From contig NZ_RJWA01000006.1 of the NCBI RefSeq assembly GCF_003762835.1, forward strand, positions 186,001-250,000: a stretch of 64,000 nt of DNA, written 5' to 3'. The translations under genes were made by a program, and so were the position numbers. The stretch is from Micromonospora sp. HM5-17. GTDB lineage: Bacteria > Actinomycetota > Actinomycetes > Mycobacteriales > Micromonosporaceae. Positions 24,104-30,864 of the stretch are shown piece after piece. The stretch's first letter is position 1; every line of letters starts with the position of its first letter. Under the pieces are notes generated by a model. The model ran no database searches and had not been told where the DNA came from. It was given only the letters and a program-made list of their open reading frames with translations.

Positions 24104-24921
24104 GCGACACGCTCCCCGCTGGCAGCGGTGATCTCGGCGACGGTCACCGGGTCGGGCGGGAACGCCTCGTCGCGGCTGATCTCCTTCCGCTTGAGCGACT
24201 GGAACAGCACGCCGAGTTCGGCGACGTCCTCGGCCGTCCACTCGGCCCGCGGCCGACCGACCTTCCTCTCCAGCTGTTCGAGGGTGATGCCGCCGCGAGC
24301 GAACTGGTCGATCGCGCTCTGGACGCGCTGGGCGAGCTGTTCGCCGGTGACAACGGTCAGCGTGCGCCGGCAGATCTCCTCGGCCTCGTCGGTGAACCAC
24401 TTCGGCAGGACCGAGTAGATGGCCTGCCGTACCCGCCGGGCGCCCTGGTTGGCGTTGTTTTCGTAGATGTCGCGCAGGTCGACGAGCCGTTCCGCACCGC
24501 CGCGCTTGTCCCGCCGGTGGGGCACGATGAAGATCTGCGCCGAGCGGGTGTTCGTTTCGACGTCCCAGGCAAACGCTTGCATCTCGCTGATGCCGGCGGC
24601 GTCGTCGCGGCGCAGCTCGGCGACCCCGTACTGGATGTTGCCCCAGCACAGGGCGAGCTCGCGGGCCAGGTAGACGGACGGGCCGGTGACGGTCTGCCCG
24701 GAGCGGGGGAAGGCGTAGAAGGCCTGCCCGGCGAGTCCGGGCTGGCTGCAGGCGCGGCGCATGCGGGCAACCGCCTGGTCAATGTCACGCGGGCACTGCT
24801 GGGCGACTTGGACGGCGGCGGCTACCTCGGCGACCGCCCGGGACTGTTCGATGACGGTGGCTTGTCCGAGGATCTCCGGGGTGGGGACTGCCGGGTTGGT
24901 GATGCGATCGAGGGCGGTCAC
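24100..24921 (-). CDS. RecT-like single-strand annealing protein candidate
   Basis: 273 residues from GTG 24921 (GTGA overlap). It contains the helical ATVIEQSRAVAEVAAAVQVA, RDIDQAVARMRRACSQPGLA, GQAFYAFPRSGQTVTGPSVY and LARELALCWGNIQYGVAELR, then EMQAFAWDVETNTRSAQIFI. That strand-helix pattern and the position between a RecE-like nuclease and SSB fit a phage annealing protein. The family match is not certain by eye; it may be a distant RecT/Sak group or an unnamed actinophage family. Confidence 0.65.
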   Translation of the reverse strand: MTALDRITNPAVPTPEILGQATVIEQSRAVAEVAAAVQVAQQCPRDIDQAVARMRRACSQPGLAGQAFYAFPRSGQTVTGPSVYLARELALCWGNIQYGVAELRRDDAAGISEMQAFAWDVETNTRSAQIFIVPHRRDKRGGAERLVDLRDIYENNANQGARRVRQAIYSVLPKWFTDEAEEICRRTLTVVTGEQLAQRVQSAIDQFARGGITLEQLERKVGRPRAEWTAEDVAELGVLFQSLKRKEISRDEAFPPDPVTVAEITAASGERVA

Positions 24922-25772
24922 CAGACCTCCTTGGTGTGTTGGTTCTCTGCCCAGGCGGGCAGCGGGATCAGGGGGATGTCGTCGCCGTAGCCGGGCCACA
25001 CGCCGGTCCGGACGCATTCGGCGTAGATGCCGATCGCTTCGCGGTTGCGTGCCTGTCCGATCCGCTCGGCAACCGGGTCGAGCTGGACGACTCGGATCAG
25101 GTGTGGCGGGTCTTTCTCGACGAAGACGAAGACGAACCGCGCGTCGATGCCGAGGACGCTGGCGCCGTCGAGGTACCAGGCGGCCTGCTGGTGGTAGCCG
25201 TGGGTGTGGATGGCCCGCTGCAGGTTCGCCAGGTCGGCGCTGACGCAGGTCTTGAGGTCGACGATGATGGGCCGGCCGTCGGTCTGGTCGCGCAGCCAGT
25301 CGTATCGGGCTCGCAGCCAGACGCCGGTGTCTGCGTCGATCCACGCGGCGGTCACCTCGGGCCGGCCGGTGGACGGGTCGAGCAGTGCGCCGGCGAGCGG
25401 GTGTTGACGCAGGGCGCTGACCATGGCGCGGGCCCGGTCGTAGTCGGCGGCGAGTACTGGTGTCCGGCCGGCCGCCCACGCCTCGTCGCGCTGCTCGCGG
25501 GCAGTCCTGGTGCGCCAGTCGGGGGCGTCGATGACGGTGATGTCTGCGCCGGCGCCGAGGGCGAGCCGGTGCACGGTCTTGCCGAGGTCGAACTCGGGCC
25601 GGCTGGTGGGCGTCGGGTGGTCGAGCTGCCACCGGTACTTCGCCGGGCAGGACGGTGGCAGGAGGAGACGTGCTCCGGTGCTGGACAGCGAACCGCCGGG
25701 GATCGGGTCGGCGTGGTAGTCGGCATCGGGGATGCCGTCGTACAGGCCGGGCCGGGTGATCGTGGTGGTCAT
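24918..25772 (-). CDS. RecE/Cas4-like PD-(D/E)XK exonuclease
   Basis: 284 residues from ATG 25772. N-terminal YDGIPDADYHADPIPGGSLS and LLPPSCPAKYRWQLDHPTP, then DLGKTVHRLALGAGA with H68. The nuclease core has TGVWLRARYDWLRD and RPIIVDLKTCVSADLANLQR, with D172 and K174 of the D-x-K motif, and YHQQAAWYLDG. This matches RecE/YqaJ-like phage exonucleases that make 3' overhangs for the annealing protein encoded next. The acidic residues suggest an active enzyme. Confidence 0.82.
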   Translation of the reverse strand: MTTTITRPGLYDGIPDADYHADPIPGGSLSSTGARLLLPPSCPAKYRWQLDHPTPTSRPEFDLGKTVHRLALGAGADITVIDAPDWRTRTAREQRDEAWAAGRTPVLAADYDRARAMVSALRQHPLAGALLDPSTGRPEVTAAWIDADTGVWLRARYDWLRDQTDGRPIIVDLKTCVSADLANLQRAIHTHGYHQQAAWYLDGASVLGIDARFVFVFVEKDPPHLIRVVQLDPVAERIGQARNREAIGIYAECVRTGVWPGYGDDIPLIPLPAWAENQHTKEVW

Positions 25773-25999
25773 GCTGTCCTCTGCCGTGGTCGCTGTCGGT
25801 TGTGGAGTGGGATGACGGGGGCGAGGTCGTCGCAGCCGGGGTGTCGGTCGTGTCCGCCGGCTGCGGCGGCGGGGTCGAGGGGCCATCCGCAGCCGGCGGC
25901 GCAGGCTGGCCAGCCGTTGGCGGCGCGGACGGCGGCGGCTGGGCTGGCCCAGCGGGAGCCGGCTACCCCAGCCGGCTCCCGCCTGCTGTTGTTGGTCAT
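25769..25999 (-). CDS. Small Cys/His-containing phage protein
   Basis: 76 residues with C33, C37 and C56, plus His at the HDRHPGCDD motif, so a zinc site is possible. It starts MTNNSRREPAGVAGSRWASP. Both ends overlap neighbouring genes by four bases (ATGA). No family recognised. Confidence 0.5.
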   Translation of the reverse strand: MTNNSRREPAGVAGSRWASPAAAVRAANGWPACAAGCGWPLDPAAAAGGHDRHPGCDDLAPVIPLHNRQRPRQRTA

Positions 26000-26073
26000 G
26001 CCGGGTGGTGGATGGGGCAGGCGCCGGCGAGGCGGAGTGCGCGGGCGATGGTGTCGGTGTTGATGGTGATCAC
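25996..26073 (-). CDS. Possible 25-residue peptide between WhiB-like gene and Cys/His protein
   Basis: GTG 26073 overlaps the WhiB-like stop (GTGA) and its TGA overlaps the next ATG (ATGA). The peptide begins VITINTDTIARALRLAGACP and ends IHHPA. The double overlap fits real coupling and leaves no gap in the operon. It is too short to judge otherwise and may only be a coupling leader. Confidence 0.4.
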   Translation of the reverse strand: MITINTDTIARALRLAGACPIHHPA

Positions 26074-26354
26074 TGCTGCGCTCCTCGGGTGGCTGGTGCT
26101 GGGCTGAGTGCGATGGCCTCGGCGGGGGTGAGGCGGTGCAGTTGTGCGCGGCGCCGCTGGCCCTCGGTGAGTCCGCCCCAGACCCCGTGCTGCTCGCCGT
26201 TGTTGAGCGCCCAGGTGAGGCACTCCTGGCGGACGGGGCAGGCGGTCCGGCAGATACGGATGGCGGCGTCGGCGACAGATGATGTGTCGGAGATGGGGAA
26301 GAACAGTTCCGGGTCGGTGTCGCGGCAGGCGGCCCGGTGGCGCCAGTCGGTCAT
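26070..26354 (-). CDS. WhiB-like iron-sulfur regulator encoded by the prophage
   Basis: 94 residues. Cys10, Cys35, Cys39 and Cys45 are the cluster ligands; the middle pair is C-x3-C (CRTAC) rather than the usual C-x2-C, followed by PVRQEC. The GVWGG turn (58-62) and a basic tail (EGQRRRAQLHR) complete the Wbl signature. Wbl proteins bind the primary sigma factor and redirect transcription. Phage copies such as TM4 WhiB act against host WhiB proteins. A role in reprogramming or superinfection control is inferred. Confidence 0.88.
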   Translation of the reverse strand: MTDWRHRAACRDTDPELFFPISDTSSVADAAIRICRTACPVRQECLTWALNNGEQHGVWGGLTEGQRRRAQLHRLTPAEAIALSPAPATRGAQQ

Positions 26355-26596
26355 CGGGGGCACCTCGTGTCGGCTGAGATGGTGGGCAGGAGGCCGGTGC
26401 GGTCGTTGGGGCCGGCGTGGAGCCGGCGGGTGGCGTAGTAGGTGGGGGCGAGGGTCTGCCGGGCGGCCGGGCTGGGGGTGGGTGGCATCCAGTCGGCGGG
26501 GACCCGGAGTGGGGCGGGGATGAGCCGCCGGCCGGCGGCGGGTGGGGTGTCGTCGGCGGCACGGTGTCGGCCGCCGCGGTCGAGGTGGAGTGGCAT
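26351..26596 (-). CDS. Small phage protein coupled to the WhiB-like gene
   Basis: 81 residues, rich in Pro and Arg, starting MPLHLDRGGRHRAADDTPPA. The middle has LIPAPLRVPADWMPPTPSPA and ARQTLAPTYYATRR. Its ATG overlaps the preceding TGATG and its stop overlaps the WhiB-like ATG. I do not recognise it. The C-terminal half (GLLPTISADTRCPR) is probably disordered. Confidence 0.5.
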   Translation of the reverse strand: MPLHLDRGGRHRAADDTPPAAGRRLIPAPLRVPADWMPPTPSPAARQTLAPTYYATRRLHAGPNDRTGLLPTISADTRCPR

Positions 26597-26928
26597 CAGG
26601 CACCCCCTGTCATGTCGGGCCGCCACTGGTGGCTGGCGGCGAGCCGGTCGAGGTGGGCCAGCCAGCCGGCGGCCGACTGGTGGATGACCCACGCCTGGCC
26701 GCAGCAGCGCATGGCCTCGATGTCGAGGGCTGCGGCTCGGGTGGTGTTGCCGCGGACCTGGGCGGTGATCGCCTCGCGGCGGAGGCGTTGTCCACGCTGG
26801 GAGAGGACTCGCGCCCAGCGGAGCTGGGTGTTCAGCCGCTGTCGTTGGCGGGTGATCCAGCCGGGTAGGTCTTGGGTGAGGTCGCAGCAGGCGTGCCCGG
26901 GGTGGGGGATCATGCGGGCCTGGGTCAT
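26596..26928 (-). CDS. Helical phage protein of unknown function
   Basis: 110 residues: ITRQRQRLNTQLRWARVLSQ, RREAITAQVRGNTTRAAALD and WLAHLDRLAASHQWRPDM predict three helices. Paired cysteines occur at 14-15 and 74-75. The ATG overlaps the methyltransferase stop. It is coupled to the genes on both sides. Function unknown. Confidence 0.55.
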   Translation of the reverse strand: MTQARMIPHPGHACCDLTQDLPGWITRQRQRLNTQLRWARVLSQRGQRLRREAITAQVRGNTTRAAALDIEAMRCCGQAWVIHQSAAGWLAHLDRLAASHQWRPDMTGGA

Positions 26929-28190
26929 GCGTCGGCCCTCCGGGGCAGGAGGGTGCGGATGGCGTGGGCCATCTGCTGGGGGACGACGCCGTTGCCGAGC
27001 ACGCGCAGGGCCGCGGTGCGGGGCAGGTGGTCGGTGACCCATCCGGAATCGAGCCCCATCAGCCACTCCACAAACCGGGGCGACAGGCGCGGCTGCCCCC
27101 GAGTGCCGGGTTCGGTCGGCTCCGGTGCGGGCCGGCCGGTGATCTGCTCCCAGCGGCGGATGGCCGGGGCGTACTCGCCCCACCGGTCGGCATAGGCGGC
27201 GACCGGGGTCGGCAGGAACTGGACGACGGCGGACGGCAACGCCAGGTCGCCGGATGATCCGCGCTGGTTGGGGCCACCCTTGGTCCCGTCGGTGGCGCGC
27301 GGCGTGGGCAGCAGTGCGGAGACAGCGGTACGCAGGTCCGGGCCGCCGTCACCATGCGCGCCGGGCCCCCGTACGTCGGAGGTTGTCGGTGTGGGCAGGA
27401 GGTTCACGGCGACCTCGTTGAGGGGTCGCGCGTTGCGGTCCATGATGTTGGACCCGCCCGACCTCCAGTCCCGCGCGGCCGGCGTCGGCAGCAGCGACAC
27501 GGCGTCGTCCAAGAATCGCTTGCCGACGGCGTACCGGGCTGCGGCTGTCTCGGGGGACAGGGTGCCGGTGCCCCGGCCAAGGGCGGCGTTCGGGGTCGGC
27601 AGCAGGGTCACGCCGGCAGGTCCAGCGGCACCGAATCCCACTCGCCCGGCGGGCAGGGTCCCATCGGGCGGACAGCCCGCCTCCGCTGGCCACGCGACGA
27701 TGAAGACCCTCGCTCTGCGGTGCGGAGCGCCGACGTCGGAAGCTCGGAAAGTCCCGTAGCGTCCCACATACCCGAGGCGGGCCAGGCCCTGAACGACTCG
27801 GGCCATAGCGTCCCCGCGACTCGCAGTGAGCAGCCCAGGGACGTTCTCGAACACGAGCAGCCGGGGTCGTGCGACCAATCGGCCAACAGCGTCCGCGATG
27901 TCATCGAAGAGCCACCTCTCGTCGGCGACGCCCATCCGGCGCCCCGCAGCTGACACGGGCTGGCACGGGAATCCGGCGGTGAGCACGTCGACCGGCTCGG
28001 CCCGGCTCCAGTCGACCTCACGCAGGTCGCCGAGGTTGGGCACGTCGGGCCAGTGGGCGGCGAGCACCCGGGACGCGTCGGGGTCGATCTCGGCGTGCCA
28101 GGCGTGCCGGACCGGGCCGATGGCCATCTCGATACCGAGCTCGATGCCGCCGTATCCGGAGCACAGCGAGCCGATGGTCAGCGGCGTCAT
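26925..28190 (-). CDS. C5 DNA cytosine methyltransferase with internal LLPTP repeats
   Basis: 421 residues. Motif I is GSLCSGYGGIELGI (7-20); the catalytic loop is FPCQPVSAAGRR (74-85) with Cys76; motif VI is FENV (114-117); motif VIII is GAPHRRARVFIV; the last motif is RVLGNGVVPQQMA (396-408). Between VIII and X, where target recognition lies, LLPTP or FLPTP recurs at 196, 233, 264, 293 and 326, each followed by a small variable segment. It should methylate cytosine to protect phage DNA. No cognate restriction gene is present. Confidence 0.9.
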   Translation of the reverse strand: MTPLTIGSLCSGYGGIELGIEMAIGPVRHAWHAEIDPDASRVLAAHWPDVPNLGDLREVDWSRAEPVDVLTAGFPCQPVSAAGRRMGVADERWLFDDIADAVGRLVARPRLLVFENVPGLLTASRGDAMARVVQGLARLGYVGRYGTFRASDVGAPHRRARVFIVAWPAEAGCPPDGTLPAGRVGFGAAGPAGVTLLPTPNAALGRGTGTLSPETAAARYAVGKRFLDDAVSLLPTPAARDWRSGGSNIMDRNARPLNEVAVNLLPTPTTSDVRGPGAHGDGGPDLRTAVSALLPTPRATDGTKGGPNQRGSSGDLALPSAVVQFLPTPVAAYADRWGEYAPAIRRWEQITGRPAPEPTEPGTRGQPRLSPRFVEWLMGLDSGWVTDHLPRTAALRVLGNGVVPQQMAHAIRTLLPRRADA

Positions 28191-28408
28191 GACCTAGACC
28201 TCCGGTTGGGCAGGTGGGGTCGGGTGGCCGACCGCCAGCCGTTGCGGTGCCTGTCGGCGGTCGCGGCCCGGGTCGGGCTCGTGTCGATGCGGCTGGCGAC
28301 CATGGCGGCGTGCATGGCCTCGACGCGGTGGGTGAGTCGCCGGATGGCCAGCCAGTAGCCGGCGATGGCACCGGCGGCGATCGCGGCGAGGATCGCGAGG
28401 ACGGTCAT
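28187..28408 (-). CDS. Small single-span membrane protein
   Basis: 73 residues. Residues 3-20 (VLAILAAIAAGAIAGYWL) form one membrane segment, followed by a basic, Arg-rich cytoplasmic tail. ATG 28408 is coupled by TGATG, and its stop overlaps the methyltransferase start. It could anchor an early phage complex or be a superinfection factor; there is no direct evidence. Confidence 0.6.
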   Translation of the reverse strand: MTVLAILAAIAAGAIAGYWLAIRRLTHRVEAMHAAMVASRIDTSPTRAATADRHRNGWRSATRPHLPNRRSRS

Positions 28409-28950
28409 CAGCCCACCGCCCTGACCAGGCTGCCGATGGCGCCGGCCCACGTGTCGCTGCCGGCGATCAGCTCACCGGCCGGGTCGACCGCCCGCCAGCG
28501 GACCGACGTCGCACCACCACGGCCCAGGAACAGCGGCACGACCGCGCCGACCGACCGGCTGGTCGCGTCGTCGCGGTGGACGGCGAATCGCCGGCCGGCG
28601 TCGTCGCGGCGGATGGACACCCGGACGCCGTACGCCTGGTATCCGACACAGCCCGAGGACATGGCGATGCTGAGCCGCGGGTACTGCCGCAGGTCCGACT
28701 CGGCACAGACGATCCACGCCTCGGCGGCTGCTTTGGCGGCGTCGACCGTCGACCCGAGCCGTACCCCGATGTCGGGCCGGCCCCACTCGTCGTCCTCGAT
28801 GAGGTGCCAGCCGGGGGTGTAGCCGCGGGCGTCGGCCGCCATCCGGTCGAGCTTGACAATGCGGTGCGACCGGCCGCCGTGCCAGGCGACGTGCTGCGCG
28901 GTCTGCGGGTCCCATCGCCAGTCGAGCAGCCGGCCGAACCACTGGCTCAT
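28408..28950 (-). CDS. Phage protein of unknown function
   Basis: 180 residues, from MSQWFGRLLDWRWDPQTAQH. Conserved-looking parts are PGWHLIEDDEWGRPDIGVRL, AAKAAAEAWIVCAE and GYQAYGVRVSIRRDDAGRRF. There are many aromatic residues and a compact alpha/beta pattern. It is in the early operon between two small proteins with four-base overlaps. No family assigned. Confidence 0.55.
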   Translation of the reverse strand: MSQWFGRLLDWRWDPQTAQHVAWHGGRSHRIVKLDRMAADARGYTPGWHLIEDDEWGRPDIGVRLGSTVDAAKAAAEAWIVCAESDLRQYPRLSIAMSSGCVGYQAYGVRVSIRRDDAGRRFAVHRDDATSRSVGAVVPLFLGRGGATSVRWRAVDPAGELIAGSDTWAGAIGSLVRAVG

Positions 28951-29306
28951 CGGGTCACCACCGCCTCGGCGTGCTCCGCGCGGAGCGCGTCCGCGAGCAC
29001 CTGGTCGTCGTGGCCGGCGGTGACCCACTCCTCCAGCACCGGGCGCGCCGGCCCGACCGTGTACGACCAGCACGGCGGGCTGTCGCGGAGGACGACGCAG
29101 GCGTCCGGCTGGCGCTCGTCGGGTAGGTGGACGTCGATGGTGGCCGGCACCAGGCGGACCCCGTCCGGGCCGGTGATCTCTCCGTCCTGGTGGGGTGCGT
29201 CACCGGCCAGGATCGCGGCGCTGATGGCCACGGCGCCGGCGGCCGTCTCGGCGATCCAGTAGCGCGTGCCGGCGAAGTCCTTGCGGCGAAGGTGCGTCAT
29301 CATCAT
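28947..29306 (-). CDS. Phage protein of unknown function
   Basis: 119 residues from one of three consecutive ATG codons (29306, 29303, 29300). The pattern YWIAETAAGAVAISAAILAG, VRLVPATIDVHLPDERQPDA and CVVLRDSPPCWSYTVG suggests a small alpha/beta fold. It is coupled to the next gene by overlap. No catalytic motif is evident. Confidence 0.55.
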   Translation of the reverse strand: MMMTHLRRKDFAGTRYWIAETAAGAVAISAAILAGDAPHQDGEITGPDGVRLVPATIDVHLPDERQPDACVVLRDSPPCWSYTVGPARPVLEEWVTAGHDDQVLADALRAEHAEAVVTR

Positions 29307-29310
29307 CGGG

Positions 29311-29643
29311 TCACGCTCGCGGTCGGGGTCGGCCGGGGTCGGCGACGTCCGCGACGGGGATGCCGTCCTCGGCCAGGACCGCCAGGGCCCGGACGAGTCG
29401 GCTGAGCGCCTGCTCCCGGCGCAGCGTCTGCCGCTGGTACCACTCGGCGTCCCGCATGCCGGCGACGTCCGCGTAGCCCCAGTCCATGCACGCGTGGCCG
29501 TAGCGGCGCGCCATCGCCTCGATCGAGGCGCGCAGGACCGCGACCTGCCGGTGCCGGTCGTAGCAGACGGTGCCCGCCGGCCCGGTGACGGTCCAGCGTG
29601 GGGACCCGTCGGCCGGGTGGGTGGTCTTGTGGGGGGTGAGCAC
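29311..29643 (-). CDS. Phage protein of unknown function
   Basis: 110 residues from GTG 29643, with GAGGAGAGAG upstream. WTVTGPAGTVCYDRHRQVAV gives a beta hairpin. ASIEAMARRYGHACMDWGYA and RQTLRREQALSRLVRALAVL are helices. It ends in a Pro/Arg tail. The strong ribosome binding site and the 97-base gap upstream suggest a fresh translation start. Confidence 0.55.
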   Translation of the reverse strand: MLTPHKTTHPADGSPRWTVTGPAGTVCYDRHRQVAVLRASIEAMARRYGHACMDWGYADVAGMRDAEWYQRQTLRREQALSRLVRALAVLAEDGIPVADVADPGRPRPRA

Positions 29644-29740
29644 AGGTACTCTCTCCTCTGCGGTCGTGGCGTCCTCGCGCGGTCTTGGCGGATTGGCGGG
29701 GGCGCCGGTTGTGTGTCTCGGGTCGGGTGGCCCGGACGTG

Positions 29741-30004
29741 TCAGGCGGCGGGCCGCTGGCTGCGTCGCCGGCGGCGTCGCACCTCGGCGGACTTGGCGGC
29801 GAGGCGGAGGAAGTACGCCCGCCGCGCGGATTCGGCACGGCGCGCCCGCTCGGCCGGCGGCAGCTTCCCTTCCGGGTCGACCTCGCGCTCGAATCGGTCG
29901 ATGAACGCCTTGCGGGCGGCGGCGGTCGCCTCGGTCCGGTCTGCGGTGTGCGCCCACCTGGTGTGGGCGGCGGCCTGGGCGGTGAGGCGTCGGATGGTGC
30001 TCAT
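29741..30004 (-). CDS. Basic helical phage protein, early operon
   Basis: 87 residues: IRRLTAQAAAHTRWAHTADR, TAAARKAFIDRFEREVDPEG, AESARRAYFLRLAAKSAEVR and an Arg run. It is common in form to actinophage proteins directly after the Cro-like gene, to which its ATG is coupled. The basic helices suggest nucleic-acid binding. Function unproven. Confidence 0.65.
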   Translation of the reverse strand: MSTIRRLTAQAAAHTRWAHTADRTEATAAARKAFIDRFEREVDPEGKLPPAERARRAESARRAYFLRLAAKSAEVRRRRRRSQRPAA

Positions 30005-30240
30005 ACGATCGCCTCACGGAACATCTGCTCGTAGGGGATCTTGGGGTACCGGAGCCGGACCCGGGCGATGAACTCGGCGGACACCGGCTGGCCGCGCAGG
30101 ATGCGCGAGAGGTTGCCGTCGTCGACGCCGAGGTCCTCGGCCATCTCCTCGATCGTCTCGAGTCCCAGGTCGGCGACGAGGGACGTGTATCGATCGGATC
30201 GCAGGAAGACCTTGGGCCGGCCATCCGTGGATGCCTGCAT
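30001..30240 (-). CDS. Cro-like helix-turn-helix protein, first gene of the early operon
   Basis: 79 residues. The HTH is ETIEEMAEDLGVDDGNLSRI followed by LRGQPVSAEF. There is no oligomerisation domain. The ATG at 30240 lies six bases after a TANNNT hexamer, so the mRNA is probably leaderless. The start codon is inside a 14-base palindrome. Divergent to the repressor, this is the typical place of Cro. It should commit the phage to lytic growth and lower repressor synthesis. Confidence 0.75.
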   Translation of the reverse strand: MQASTDGRPKVFLRSDRYTSLVADLGLETIEEMAEDLGVDDGNLSRILRGQPVSAEFIARVRLRYPKIPYEQMFREAIV

Positions 30241-30275
30241 GCATGCAGCCTAGCGCTGTGCATGCAAGCATGCAA
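30235..30275 (-). promoter_or_regulatory. Leaderless early promoter with two overlapping palindromic operators
   Basis: On the minus strand: -35 TTGCAT (30275-30270), a 17-base spacer, -10 TAGGCT (30252-30247), six bases, then ATG (30240). CTGCATGCATGCAG (30235-30248) is a perfect palindrome over the start codon. TGCATG-CAAG-CATGCA (30259-30274) covers the -35 and spacer. The shared GCATGC core suggests one regulator binds both and blocks the polymerase. Confidence 0.7.
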
Positions 30276-30440
30276 CACTCGCTGCGGAGAGATTGCACAA
30301 ATGCAGTAAGAGATCGGGATCAGTCCATACGCAGTTCGCGCAGGTCACCGCGATAGATCTTCAGATCCGCAGCCCATGGGCTACATGGAGGGCTCTCGCC
30401 AGCCGGGCCCCGAGTCCTCGTGCCTACACGAGGATTGCCG

Positions 30441-30453
30441 TAATCTCCTGCAT
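30441..30453 (+). promoter_or_regulatory. -10 element of the repressor gene
   Basis: TAATCT (TANNNT) at 30441-30446, seven bases, then GTG at 30454. This geometry fits leaderless transcription from the GTG. No clear -35 is seen. It supports GTG 30454 over the ATG at 30376, which lacks any ribosome binding site. Confidence 0.45.
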
Positions 30454-30864
30454 GTGAGCAGCGAGCGCGCAGCAGCATGGGACGTAGACGGGTTTCGGAA
30501 GTACGTCATTGGGCACGCCCAGCGCGCCCGAGTCGCCCATGACCAAGCCAGCCTGGCCAAGTTGACCAAGATCGACAGCGGCCTCCTTGGCCGCTACTTC
30601 CGGGGCGAGATCCAGCCCGGCCCGGCGAATCTCCGCCGGATCCAGACCGCGATCCCTGGTACGACGATGCAGGAACTGCTAGTCCTCGCCGGTCGTGCGG
30701 AGCGCGGCCAGTTCGACCAGCCGCAGGTCTCCCACCCGCTCGCGCAAGAGGTGGACCGGCTCCTTGGCGACAAGTCGCCCCTGCCTGAGGAGGAGCGGCG
30801 GCTGCTCGTCGAGATGCTGGAGCGGATCCTGGACAAGTACAGCAATGTCCAGCGCATCGCCTGA
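30454..30864 (+). CDS. Helix-turn-helix phage repressor candidate (immunity)
   Basis: 136 residues from GTG 30454; ATG 30376 would add 26 residues that look non-coding. The HTH is HDQASLAKLTKIDSGLLGRY ... FRGEIQPGPANLRR, of XRE type with an unusual conserved-looking DVDGFRKYVIGHAQRARV start. The C-terminal half (SHPLAQEVDRLLGDKSPLPE, EERRLLVEMLERILDKY) is helical and probably dimerises. There is no peptidase motif, so it is not a LexA-type cleavable repressor. It ends directly against the integrase stop. Confidence 0.7.
   Translation: MSSERAAAWDVDGFRKYVIGHAQRARVAHDQASLAKLTKIDSGLLGRYFRGEIQPGPANLRRIQTAIPGTTMQELLVLAGRAERGQFDQPQVSHPLAQEVDRLLGDKSPLPEEERRLLVEMLERILDKYSNVQRIA

Noticed and set aside
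30376-30453. ATG 30376 as the repressor start
   Set aside because: No ribosome binding site or -10 in place, and the extra 26 residues look non-coding; GTG 30454 follows TAATCT in a leaderless layout.
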